Below the pieces are notes generated by a model. That model saw only the letters and a program-made list of their open reading frames with translations, had not been told where the DNA came from and made no database searches. From contig JBKPHP010000004.1 in the NCBI GenBank assembly GCA_046729895.1, forward strand, positions 1 through 12,567: a stretch of 12,567 bases of DNA, written 5' to 3'. Of the stretch, positions 5,744-12,337 are shown in pieces. Within the stretch, counting starts at the first letter, position 1; each line of letters opens with the position of its first letter. The translations under genes and the position numbers were made by a program. This DNA is from DASXBA01 sp046729895. GTDB taxonomy: Bacteria > Actinomycetota > Thermoleophilia > Solirubrobacterales > Thermoleophilaceae.

Positions 5744-6471
5744 TGGCGCTGCCGACGTTCCTCGTGATCGGCGCCGCCAAGGCCGCGACCACGAGCCTGT
5801 TCGAATACGTCCGCACCCATCCAGCCGTTTACATGCCGGAGCGAAAGGAACTCAGCTTCTTCGTCGCCGAGCTCAACTGGCGCCGGGGGCTCGAGTGGTA
5901 CTCCGCGCAGCTCGCCGCAGGCGGGTGCGCCGCGGCCGTGGGCGAGGCCTCCCCTACCTACGCTTGGTGGCCGTCCTTTTCCGGAGTGCCCCAGCGCATG
6001 TCGGCGGTCGTGCCGGACGTGCGCCTGATCTATCTCGTCCGGCACCCGCTCGAGCGGATGCGCTCGATGTACCTCCACGCGGTGGCCCTCGGACGGGAGC
6101 GCCGGTCCGCTTCCCGGGCCTTTCTCGAGACTCCGGACTACCTGGAGTGCAGCCGATACGCGACTCAGCTCGAGCGCTATCTCGATCACTTCGATCGCGA
6201 CCGGCTGCTTGTGCTGCTCGCCGAGGACCTCAGGCGGGACCGCGGCGCGACGCTTCGCCGGGTCTTCGAGTTCATCGGCGTGGACTCGAGATGGCGCCCC
6301 CCGAACATCGAGGAGGAGGCCTACGAGACGCGCGAGCGGTTCGGCGCGGCGGCGCCGCTCGTCGATCTGCCGCAGAGCCTCGAGGATCGCTTGACCGAGG
6401 CGCTGCGGCCTGAGGTCGAGCGGCTCCGTGGCTTCCTGTCTAACGGCTTCGATGGCTGGGGGCTCGGCTAG
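5743..6471 (+). CDS. PAPS-dependent sulfotransferase
   Basis: A 242-residue protein of the sulfotransferase fold, moving sulfate from 3'-phosphoadenylyl sulfate to a hydroxyl or amine. The 5'-phosphosulfate loop is IGAAKAATTSLF with Lys13; the usual Gly in KxGTTSL is Ala15. The 3'-phosphate site is LVRHPLERMRSMY with Arg100 and Ser108. The length suits small-molecule or carbohydrate sulfotransferases of bacteria. There is no signal peptide or membrane segment. The start ATG 5743 shares one base with the preceding TAA, so it is the last gene of the coupled operon. The likely substrate is the peptide (Ser, Thr or modified Trp) or the sugar added by the preceding glycosyltransferase; this is inference. 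The TAG stop overlaps the stop of the opposing gene within CTAG (6468-6471). Confidence 0.87.
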   Translation: MALPTFLVIGAAKAATTSLFEYVRTHPAVYMPERKELSFFVAELNWRRGLEWYSAQLAAGGCAAAVGEASPTYAWWPSFSGVPQRMSAVVPDVRLIYLVRHPLERMRSMYLHAVALGRERRSASRAFLETPDYLECSRYATQLERYLDHFDRDRLLVLLAEDLRRDRGATLRRVFEFIGVDSRWRPPNIEEEAYETRERFGAAAPLVDLPQSLEDRLTEALRPEVERLRGFLSNGFDGWGLG

Positions 6472-7373
6472 GAGCCCTGGCGCCTGGGCTGAGGCCCGTC
6501 GCGGGCGGCCTCGTACAGCAGCTCATAGCGGTCGGCCACGTGCTCGATGTCGAAGACCGACATGAGGCTGCGGGGCGGAGGTGGGAAGAGCCCGACGCTT
6601 CGCACATGTCCCGTCAGGTCCACGTCGTAGATCCACCCGGGCTTGCCGCACGCCCAGCCCTCGATTGTGGTGCGGCCGAGGAAGACCCCTGCGGTGGCTG
6701 TGGCCCTCCTGACCTCCTCCTCGACGTGCCAGACCTCGCCTTCGAAGTAGCTGACGTGGGAGGGGGGATCGTCCAGGTAATCGTCGTTGCGCAGGCCGAT
6801 GAATCGGACGTCGAACCCCTCACGCCGCCCTCGCTCGATCAGGTCCAGCGCCGCCTCCCGCCGGAGCGGCGCGACCGTGCCCACGAACAGCACTACAGGG
6901 CGGTCCTGCGCTGCCGGAGAGGCGTCGGGACTGAAGCGAGCCAAGTCGATTCCGTTGTAGATCAGGTCCGTTCGCTCGCGTGAGATCCCGTACGCGTGCA
7001 CGAGCAGGTCGCGCAGCTCAGGGCGCACGCAGGCGTATGCCCGGACCTGCGAGGACCGGAGCGGCTGGTCCAGCCGGCCGGCGGAGTGGATCGTGGCGAC
7101 GGCGGGTACCGACGGAAAGTCCTCGACAAGCCCGCGCAACTGCTCGGCCTGGTTCAGATGGAGGATGTCCGGCGGCGGTTCCGGATCGACCTGCCCGAGA
7201 TGTGCCACCTCGATCCCTTGCTGCCTGGCTCGGCGAGTGAGACCACCCCCGATCGTCGGTGCCGCCACCAGGACGCGGTGGCCGCGGCGCCGCAGCACCC
7301 GCGCAAGCTCGTATACGTGCATCGACGCGCCGGTCAGGAGGTCGAAGTGGATGACCGAGAATGCGATGTACAC
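6468..7373 (-). CDS. Glycosyltransferase, family 4-like (GT-B fold)
   Basis: A 301-residue GT-B protein from GTG 7373; an alternative GTG at 7409 adds 12 Arg-rich residues that look non-coding. The N-terminus after the start reads YIAFSVIHFDLLTGASMHVYELARVLRRRGHRV, split here as the acceptor-side opening strand, the glycine loop and the first helix. The linker has IYNGIDLARFSP, the standard GT4 hinge, then VVLFVGTVAPLRREAALDLI. The nucleotide-binding region is GRTTIEGWACGKPG, in which one Glu of the usual E-x7-E pair appears to be missing. The protein is shorter than many GT4 enzymes (350-400). It is transcribed towards the operon and shares a CTAG stop overlap with the sulfotransferase, so it may act in the same pathway on a different schedule. 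Donor and acceptor are unknown. Confidence 0.8.
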   Translation of the reverse strand: MYIAFSVIHFDLLTGASMHVYELARVLRRRGHRVLVAAPTIGGGLTRRARQQGIEVAHLGQVDPEPPPDILHLNQAEQLRGLVEDFPSVPAVATIHSAGRLDQPLRSSQVRAYACVRPELRDLLVHAYGISRERTDLIYNGIDLARFSPDASPAAQDRPVVLFVGTVAPLRREAALDLIERGRREGFDVRFIGLRNDDYLDDPPSHVSYFEGEVWHVEEEVRRATATAGVFLGRTTIEGWACGKPGWIYDVDLTGHVRSVGLFPPPPRSLMSVFDIEHVADRYELLYEAARDGPQPRRQGS

Positions 7374-7380
7374 GGCGCGC

Positions 7381-7386
7381 AAAATA
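7381..7386 (-). promoter_or_regulatory. Candidate -10 element for the glycosyltransferase (leaderless)
   Basis: On the minus strand TATTTT fits the actinobacterial TAnnnT -10 consensus and ends 7 nt before GTG 7373. Transcription would then start at or next to the start codon, which agrees with the absence of a Shine-Dalgarno sequence. No clear -35 is seen. Confidence 0.35.
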
Positions 7387-7476
7387 CGGGCGGGGACCAA
7401 GCGACGCACCTACGTGTGCCCGAGGGCGCGCGAGCAGTCGAGACAGCGCGGAGATCATCTCGACCAATGGGCAGTC

Positions 7477-7507
7477 CTCGGCCTCCTCCCACGGTGTGGA
7501 GGCCGAG
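7477..7507. repeat. 10-bp perfect inverted repeat in divergent intergenic region
   Basis: CTCGGCCTCC (7477-7486) and GGAGGCCGAG (7498-7507) are exact reverse complements separated by 11 nt. The repeat lies 24 bp upstream of the M50 gene start and about 105 bp upstream of the divergent glycosyltransferase start. The dyad spacing suits an operator for a dimeric repressor controlling both promoters. As RNA it would form a stable hairpin, but there is no T-tract, so it is not an ordinary terminator. Confidence 0.5.
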
Positions 7508-7530
7508 AGGTCTGCTGCCACAATTGAGTC

Positions 7531-8373
7531 ATGGGAACCCCCGCCGAGACGCCGGTCTATTACCCGTCGACGTATTCGCCTGAGCGCACGGATCGCCGGT
7601 CGCCCTGGAGGCGGCTGGGGAGCCTGCTCGCGGCGCTCGGCGTGCTGCTGGTCAAGCTCGGAACGAAGCTGAAGGCGCTTCTCATCCTTCTTCCGAAGCT
7701 GAAGCTGTTCACGACGTCCGCGTCGATGCTCGTCTCGGTCGGCGCCTATGCGCTCATCTGGGGCTGGAGCTTCGGGCTCGGCTTCGTGCTGCTCCTGCTG
7801 ATCCACGAGTTGGGGCACGTGATCCAGCTGCGGCGCGAGGGCATCAGGGCGAGCGCGCCGATGTTCATTCCCTTCATGGGCGCCCTCGTGGCGATGAAGG
7901 AACTGCCAAAGAACGCTGCGGCAGAAGCACGGGTGGGCCTCGCAGGGCCGGTCCTCGGCTCGCTTGGCGCGCTCGTCCCGCTGGGGCTCTATGCAGCGAC
8001 GGGCGACGAGCTGTTCAAGGCCCTCGCGTTCGTCGGGTTCTTCCTCAACCTCTTCAATCTCCTGCCCGTCTTGCCGCTCGACGGGGGGCGCGCGATGGCG
8101 GCGCTGAGTCCCTGGATGTGGCTGGTCGGCTACGGGCTGCTGATCGCCGCGACGATCGCGTTCCCCAACCCGATCATGCTGCTGATTCTGCTGTTGGGGG
8201 GCCTGGAGACCTATCGGCGCTGGAAGGAGCGTGGCTCGCCCGCCTCGCGCGAGTTCCACCGGGTGACGCCGACGACCCGGGCGATCGTGGCAGGGGTGTA
8301 CATCGGGCTTGCGGCGCTCCTCGCGGTCGGCATGGACGCGACATTCATCCACCGCGGCTTCGGCGACGCCTGA
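7531..8373 (+). CDS. M50 site-2-protease-like membrane metalloprotease
   Basis: A 280-residue polytopic membrane protein. HELGH (His92-Glu93-His96) supplies two zinc ligands and the catalytic Glu, inside the hydrophobic segment ending GFVLLLLIHELGH. A later membrane segment carries NLLPVLPLDGGR with Asp184, the third zinc ligand typical of M50. The first ~35 residues are polar and basic and probably cytoplasmic; hydrophobic stretches follow at about 40-55, 65-100, 125-155, 160-180, 195-228 and 245-265. No PDZ or CBS domain is present, so it is of the short type. Site-2 proteases cut substrates within membranes, in anti-sigma factor release or peptide maturation; the substrate here is unknown. 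ATG 7531 has no Shine-Dalgarno, and a CACAAT hexamer at 7519-7524 is spaced for a leaderless start. It is divergent from the glycosyltransferase. Confidence 0.87.
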   Translation: MGTPAETPVYYPSTYSPERTDRRSPWRRLGSLLAALGVLLVKLGTKLKALLILLPKLKLFTTSASMLVSVGAYALIWGWSFGLGFVLLLLIHELGHVIQLRREGIRASAPMFIPFMGALVAMKELPKNAAAEARVGLAGPVLGSLGALVPLGLYAATGDELFKALAFVGFFLNLFNLLPVLPLDGGRAMAALSPWMWLVGYGLLIAATIAFPNPIMLLILLLGGLETYRRWKERGSPASREFHRVTPTTRAIVAGVYIGLAALLAVGMDATFIHRGFGDA

Positions 8374-8380
8374 GAGATCA

Positions 8381-8410
8381 CGGAATCCTGAGCCGCCTCC
8401 GGCGGATCCG
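8381..8410 (+). terminator. Candidate terminator hairpin after the M50 gene
   Basis: CCGCC (8393-8397), a TCC loop and GGCGG (8401-8405) form a compact stem-loop, flanked by CGGAATCC (8381-8388) and GGATCCG (8404-8410, overlapping the stem end) that could partly extend the pairing with a bulge. It starts 8 nt after the M50 stop. There is no U-tract, as is common in high-GC actinobacteria, so terminator activity is only suggested. Confidence 0.35.
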
Positions 8411-8500
8411 TCGGTACGCCGGGGCAATCTACGACGGCCTGGCGTGGGGGTGCTCGAGTGACCGCGAGGCCATTCCGGCGACCCCTCTCCAGCCGCGATC

Positions 8501-8506
8501 TAAGCT
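8501..8506 (+). promoter_or_regulatory. Candidate -10 element (TAAGCT) before the metallohydrolase
   Basis: TAAGCT matches TAnnnT and is identical to the hexamer 6 nt before the TetR start at 12338. Here, 6 nt further on, stands ATC (8513) in the frame of the metallohydrolase, not a canonical start codon. The element supports transcription starting near 8513. Confidence 0.35.
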
Positions 8507-8614
8507 CCACGCATCGCAGCGCCGATCACAAGCGCGGCGGAACCGTCTCCTACCGGGGGACGGAGGCGCGCACGGCGTGCACCCAGCCGTTACGCGCGGC
8601 CCGGCGCTGCCCTG

Positions 8615-10693
8615 GTGGTGGCACTGGGGATCGTGGCGTGCGTGGTCGCAAGTGATGCGAAGGGTTCGAGCTCGACAGGCGCGATCCGGTCCAGGTTCGG
8701 TCTCGCGAACCATTGCCTGGCGATCGAATCGCTCGCGCGCCGCAGGTTCGTCGCGGGCACAACCAATGGCTATCGAGCCGATCAGCGGCGGAAGAGACGG
8801 GCGATGGCGTTCTTTGCGAAGCCGACCGGACTCGGGAGGTACCTTCTGTACGACCGACGCCGCAAGCTCGTGAGCGTGAGCGGTGCGGGGGGAGTCGGCC
8901 GGGGCAACGAGCCCGGAAAGCTCACCGAGTGGGCGCCGAGACGGATTTCTCCCCGAGCCTTCTCGATCCGTTCCACCGCGAGCGGCCGGCAGCTTGCCGT
9001 GGCGGCGGGCGGCGACCTCGTGTTGACAACTCCGCGCAGGCGCGGACCCGCACGAGCCTTTGCCATTCTGAGAGATCGCGGCTGCAAGCGCTATCCCGAG
9101 GCCGCGGTGGGGGCTTCCGGGCGGTTGTTCAAGGGAACCAGCCGGCGCGGCAAGCTCTTCGGTTTCGCCGACACGCATCTGCACATCACCGCCGACATGC
9201 GAGCCGGTGGCCGGGTGATCTACGGCAAGGCGTTCGACCCCTTCGGCATCACCCGGGCGCTCGGACGGGACGAGGAGGACCACGGGCGTGACGGGGCGCT
9301 CGACGTGACCGGCAACCTGCTCCGCACCGGCTCACCGGTCGGCACCCACGACACCCACGGCTGGCCGACCTTCGCCGGTTGGCCGGTGCACGACACCTAC
9401 ACCCACCAGCAGACCTACTACGTGTGGCTCAGGCGGGCCCGGGCTGCCGGCGAGCGGTTGGTCGTGGCCCAGACGGTCGAGGACGAGCCGCTCTGCCGCA
9501 TCGAGCCGCTGAGGGCCCACTCCTGCGACGAGACCGAGACGATCAGGCTCGAGATCCGGCGCCTTCGGGCCCTCCAGGCCTACGTCGATGCGCAGAGCGG
9601 CGGCCCCCGCCGGGGCTGGTTCCGCATCGTCTACGGCCCCAAGCAGGCGCGCCGGGCGATCAAGGGGGGCAAGCTGGCGGTGCTGATCGGCGTGGAGTCG
9701 TCGAACCTCTTCGGCTGCAGCGAGTACTTGGGCAAGCCGCAATGCACACGGGCCGACGTGGATCGCGGCATACGGCGGTTCCGCCGCTGGGGAGTGCGCT
9801 CGCTGTTCGTGGCCCACTGGCTGAACAACGCCTTCGCCGGCGCCGCCCCGGAAGGCGGCGCCCAGGGGTTCTTCATCAATGGGCTGAACGCTCTGCACAC
9901 CGGAAGCTACTTCCGGACCGAGCGCTGCCCGGAGGCCGGTCAGGGCGAGGAGGTGACGTTCAGCCTGCCGGTGGTGGCGGTTCTCACGCGCTTCTTCCCG
10001 GCGCTCGCCCCGCTGCTCACGCAGGGGGCTGTCCCGCTGTATCCAGCCGGCCCCCAGTGCAACGCCAAGGGGCTCACGCGCCTCGGCGCGTACCTGATCA
10101 GGCGGTTGATCGCCAACCACGTGCTGATCGAGGTAGACCACCTGAGCGAGAAGGCCAGGCTGCAGGTGCTGGCGATCGCGGAGCGGCACCACTATCCGCT
10201 CGTCTCGAGCCACACGGGCACCGGCGGACACTGGACTCCGTCGGACCTGAGGCGCCTGTACCGGCTGGGCGGCTTCGCCGTTGCCACGCCGGCCGACTCG
10301 GCCGCGCTGGCCGGCGCGATCCTGCGGCTAGGACGCTACAGGGACCGCGGGCGCTACTTCGGGGTGGGGCTCGGGAGCGACACAGGCGGCCTGGCCGCCA
10401 TGCCGGGCCCCGACCCCGGCGCGCGGCCCCTTCGCTACCCGTTCAGGTCGTATGACCGTCAGGTGAGGTTCGTGCGTCAGAGAACGGGCGAGCGCCGCTA
10501 CGACTTGAACGCGGACGGCGTCGCGCACTACGGCCTGCTCCCGGACCTCCTAGCCGCGATGGAGGGGCGCAAGGGGGGCAAGAGGGCCCTCCGGCTGCTC
10601 TTCCGCTCGGCCGAGGCCTACCTGGAGACGTGGGGACGCGCGGTCAACCACCGCTTCGGGAGGAGCGGACCCCCGATCCGCCCGCGGCGATGA
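8615..10693 (+). CDS. M19 dipeptidase-like metallohydrolase, probably exported
   Basis: 692 residues from GTG 8615. Residues ~1-14 are hydrophobic (VVALGIVACVVASDA), with a possible lipobox cysteine at residue 9, so the protein is likely exported. The basic part of the signal peptide is encoded in the same open frame upstream of 8615, but without an ATG/GTG/TTG, so the true start is uncertain (see findings). Residues ~20-180 are an unassigned, Arg-rich, probably beta-rich domain. From 186 a TIM-barrel hydrolase begins: FADTHLHI (Asp186, His188, His190) is the metal site, later EVDHLSE (Asp508-His509), SSHTG (His533) and GLGSDTGG (Asp589). The order DxHxH...H...D fits the amidohydrolase/renal dipeptidase group, which hydrolyses dipeptides, lactones or beta-lactams. 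The protein is far longer than M19 enzymes (~400) because of the N-terminal domain and insertions. The substrate is unknown. Confidence 0.72.
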   Translation: MVALGIVACVVASDAKGSSSTGAIRSRFGLANHCLAIESLARRRFVAGTTNGYRADQRRKRRAMAFFAKPTGLGRYLLYDRRRKLVSVSGAGGVGRGNEPGKLTEWAPRRISPRAFSIRSTASGRQLAVAAGGDLVLTTPRRRGPARAFAILRDRGCKRYPEAAVGASGRLFKGTSRRGKLFGFADTHLHITADMRAGGRVIYGKAFDPFGITRALGRDEEDHGRDGALDVTGNLLRTGSPVGTHDTHGWPTFAGWPVHDTYTHQQTYYVWLRRARAAGERLVVAQTVEDEPLCRIEPLRAHSCDETETIRLEIRRLRALQAYVDAQSGGPRRGWFRIVYGPKQARRAIKGGKLAVLIGVESSNLFGCSEYLGKPQCTRADVDRGIRRFRRWGVRSLFVAHWLNNAFAGAAPEGGAQGFFINGLNALHTGSYFRTERCPEAGQGEEVTFSLPVVAVLTRFFPALAPLLTQGAVPLYPAGPQCNAKGLTRLGAYLIRRLIANHVLIEVDHLSEKARLQVLAIAERHHYPLVSSHTGTGGHWTPSDLRRLYRLGGFAVATPADSAALAGAILRLGRYRDRGRYFGVGLGSDTGGLAAMPGPDPGARPLRYPFRSYDRQVRFVRQRTGERRYDLNADGVAHYGLLPDLLAAMEGRKGGKRALRLLFRSAEAYLETWGRAVNHRFGRSGPPIRPRR

Positions 10694-10715
10694 CCATTGC
10701 AGCGACACTACGGCG

Positions 10716-12323
10716 GTGGACAATGCGCAGATCGCCGACCGCCTGGAGGCGTTCGCGTCGTTGCTCGAGCTCGCCGACGCGAATCCGTACACGGCCCGCG
10801 CCTATCGCCGCGCCGCCGAGACGATCCGTGGCGCGGCCCTGCCCGTTGGCGAGCTCGTGCGGTCCGGGCGGGCGCGCGAGCTGCGTGGGATCGGCCCGGG
10901 GATCGAGGCGCGGCTGCGCGAGCTCGTCGAGACGGGCGAGATCGCCGAGCTTGCCGAGCTCGAGCGCGAGCTAGCCCCGGATCTCGTAGGGCTCGGCCGC
11001 TATCTCGGGCTCGGGGCGAAGCGCTCGGTCGACCTCGCCCGAGCGCTTGGGGTCCGCACCGCTGATGAGCTTCGCGAGGCCGCGGCGGCGGGCCGGCTCC
11101 GCAGCGTGCGGGGAATCGGGCCCAAGACCGAGGCGCAGCTCCTCGAGGCCCTCGCCCAGGAGGCCGAGCCGCGACCGCGGCAGGGACTTCTGCTGGGGCG
11201 CGCCCTGGAGTTGGTCGGCGGCGTCGCGGCAGCCCTCGGCGCTGAGCAGGCAGGCGATGTGCGGCGGTGGCGCGACTCCTGCGAGCTGCTGGCGGTTGTC
11301 TGCGCCGCGGCGGATCCGCGCCCCGTGCTGGCGCGGTTCGCTGCGCTGCCCCAGATCGTCGCAGTGGTCGAGCAGCGCGAGCGGCGCGCGGTGGGCGTTA
11401 CGGTCGAGGGCGTGCCGGTGGAGCTCGTGGCCGCCGAGCCGGAACGATTCGGTACCGCGCTCGTCCGGGCGACGGGCTCACGCGCCTACGTCGCGGCGCT
11501 CGAGCCGCTACCCGACGCGCCCGACGAGGAGGCCGTCTACCGCGCGCTCGATCTCCCATGGTGTCCGCCGGAGCTGCGCGAGGAGCCGTTCCGCGGCGAG
11601 CCGCCGGCCCTCGTCGAGCTGGAAGCCATCCGCGGCGACCTGCACTGCCACACGACCTGGTCGGACGGAAAGGCGAGCGTCGAGGAGATGGCCGGCGCCG
11701 CCCGGGACCGCGGCTACGACTACCTCGCGATCTGCGATCACACGCCCGCCGTGGGCGCCGTCCCCGGGCTCACCCCGGACGACGTCCGCCGCCAGGCCGA
11801 GGAGATCGCCGCCGCGAACGAGGTGCTGGCCCCGTTTCGCGTCCTGCGCGGGATCGAGTGCGACATCCTCGCCGACGGCCGGCTTGATCTTCCCGACGAC
11901 GTCCTCGCGGAGCTCGACTGGGTACAGGCGAGCGTCCACGGCGGGCAGCGGATGCCGCGGCGGCAGCTGACGGACCGCGTCGAAAGGGCGCTGCGCAACC
12001 CGTACGTGCGTTGCCTCAGCCACCCGAAGGGGCGCTACATCAACCGGCGGGCGGAGAACGCCCTCGACCTGGAGCGCGTGTTCGAGGTGGCGCTCGAGGA
12101 AGGAGTCGCGCTCGAGGTCAACGGCCTCCCCGACCGCCTCGACCTTCGTGGCGAGCACGTCCGCGACGCGTTGCGAGCGGGCGTGCAGATCGTCTGCTCG
12201 ACGGACGCGCACTCGGTGCCCGGACTCGGGAATATGACTCTCTCGGTCGCGACGGCGCGCCGCGGCTGGGCGACAGCCGCCCACGTCGTCAACACCCACC
12301 TCCCAAAAATCTACGCGCGTTGA
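10716..12323 (+). CDS. polX: PolX-family protein with PHP domain and degenerate polymerase site
   Basis: 535 residues. The N-terminal helical domain (1-100) has a helix-hairpin-helix ELRGIGPGIEARL (~55-67), with a second at RSVRGIGPKTEAQL (~129-142). The palm-like region (160-255) aligns to PolX through VEGVPVELVAAEPERFGTAL and TGS (253-255). However, the GS-x-RR...D-x-D signature reads GAEQAGDVRRWRDSCELLAV (175-194), and the third carboxylate is Glu236, so nucleotidyl transfer is probably lost. The C-terminal PHP domain (307-535) is intact: DLHCHTTWSDG (His310, His312), CDHTP (Asp341-His342), GIECDI (Glu381), SVHGG (His408), SHPKGR (His436) and STDAH (Asp497, His499). The PHP domain in PolX is a metal-dependent 3'-phosphoesterase/exonuclease. 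The start GTG 10716 is 22 bp after the previous stop. It likely acts as a DNA-processing phosphoesterase. Confidence 0.85.
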   Translation: MDNAQIADRLEAFASLLELADANPYTARAYRRAAETIRGAALPVGELVRSGRARELRGIGPGIEARLRELVETGEIAELAELERELAPDLVGLGRYLGLGAKRSVDLARALGVRTADELREAAAAGRLRSVRGIGPKTEAQLLEALAQEAEPRPRQGLLLGRALELVGGVAAALGAEQAGDVRRWRDSCELLAVVCAAADPRPVLARFAALPQIVAVVEQRERRAVGVTVEGVPVELVAAEPERFGTALVRATGSRAYVAALEPLPDAPDEEAVYRALDLPWCPPELREEPFRGEPPALVELEAIRGDLHCHTTWSDGKASVEEMAGAARDRGYDYLAICDHTPAVGAVPGLTPDDVRRQAEEIAAANEVLAPFRVLRGIECDILADGRLDLPDDVLAELDWVQASVHGGQRMPRRQLTDRVERALRNPYVRCLSHPKGRYINRRAENALDLERVFEVALEEGVALEVNGLPDRLDLRGEHVRDALRAGVQIVCSTDAHSVPGLGNMTLSVATARRGWATAAHVVNTHLPKIYAR

Positions 12324-12325
12324 GT

Positions 12326-12331
12326 TAAGCT
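12326..12331 (+). promoter_or_regulatory. Candidate -10 element for the TetR gene (leaderless)
   Basis: TAAGCT lies 2 nt after the PHP gene stop and 6 nt before GTG 12338, the spacing expected if transcription begins at the start codon. No Shine-Dalgarno is present. It is identical in sequence and spacing to the element at 8501-8506. No clear -35 is seen. Confidence 0.4.
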
Positions 12332-12337
12332 GGTGAT

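Noticed and set aside
7018..8427. Long minus-strand open frame opposite the M50 gene
   Set aside because: Composition is dominated by Arg, Glu, Gln, His and Pro with no motif; the plus strand here encodes the recognisable HELGH/LDGG protease and the frame is its mirror.
9332..10231. Long minus-strand open frame opposite the metallohydrolase
   Set aside because: It mirrors the third-position G/C bias of the real gene; no motif or start signal, while the plus-strand frame has metal-binding motifs throughout.
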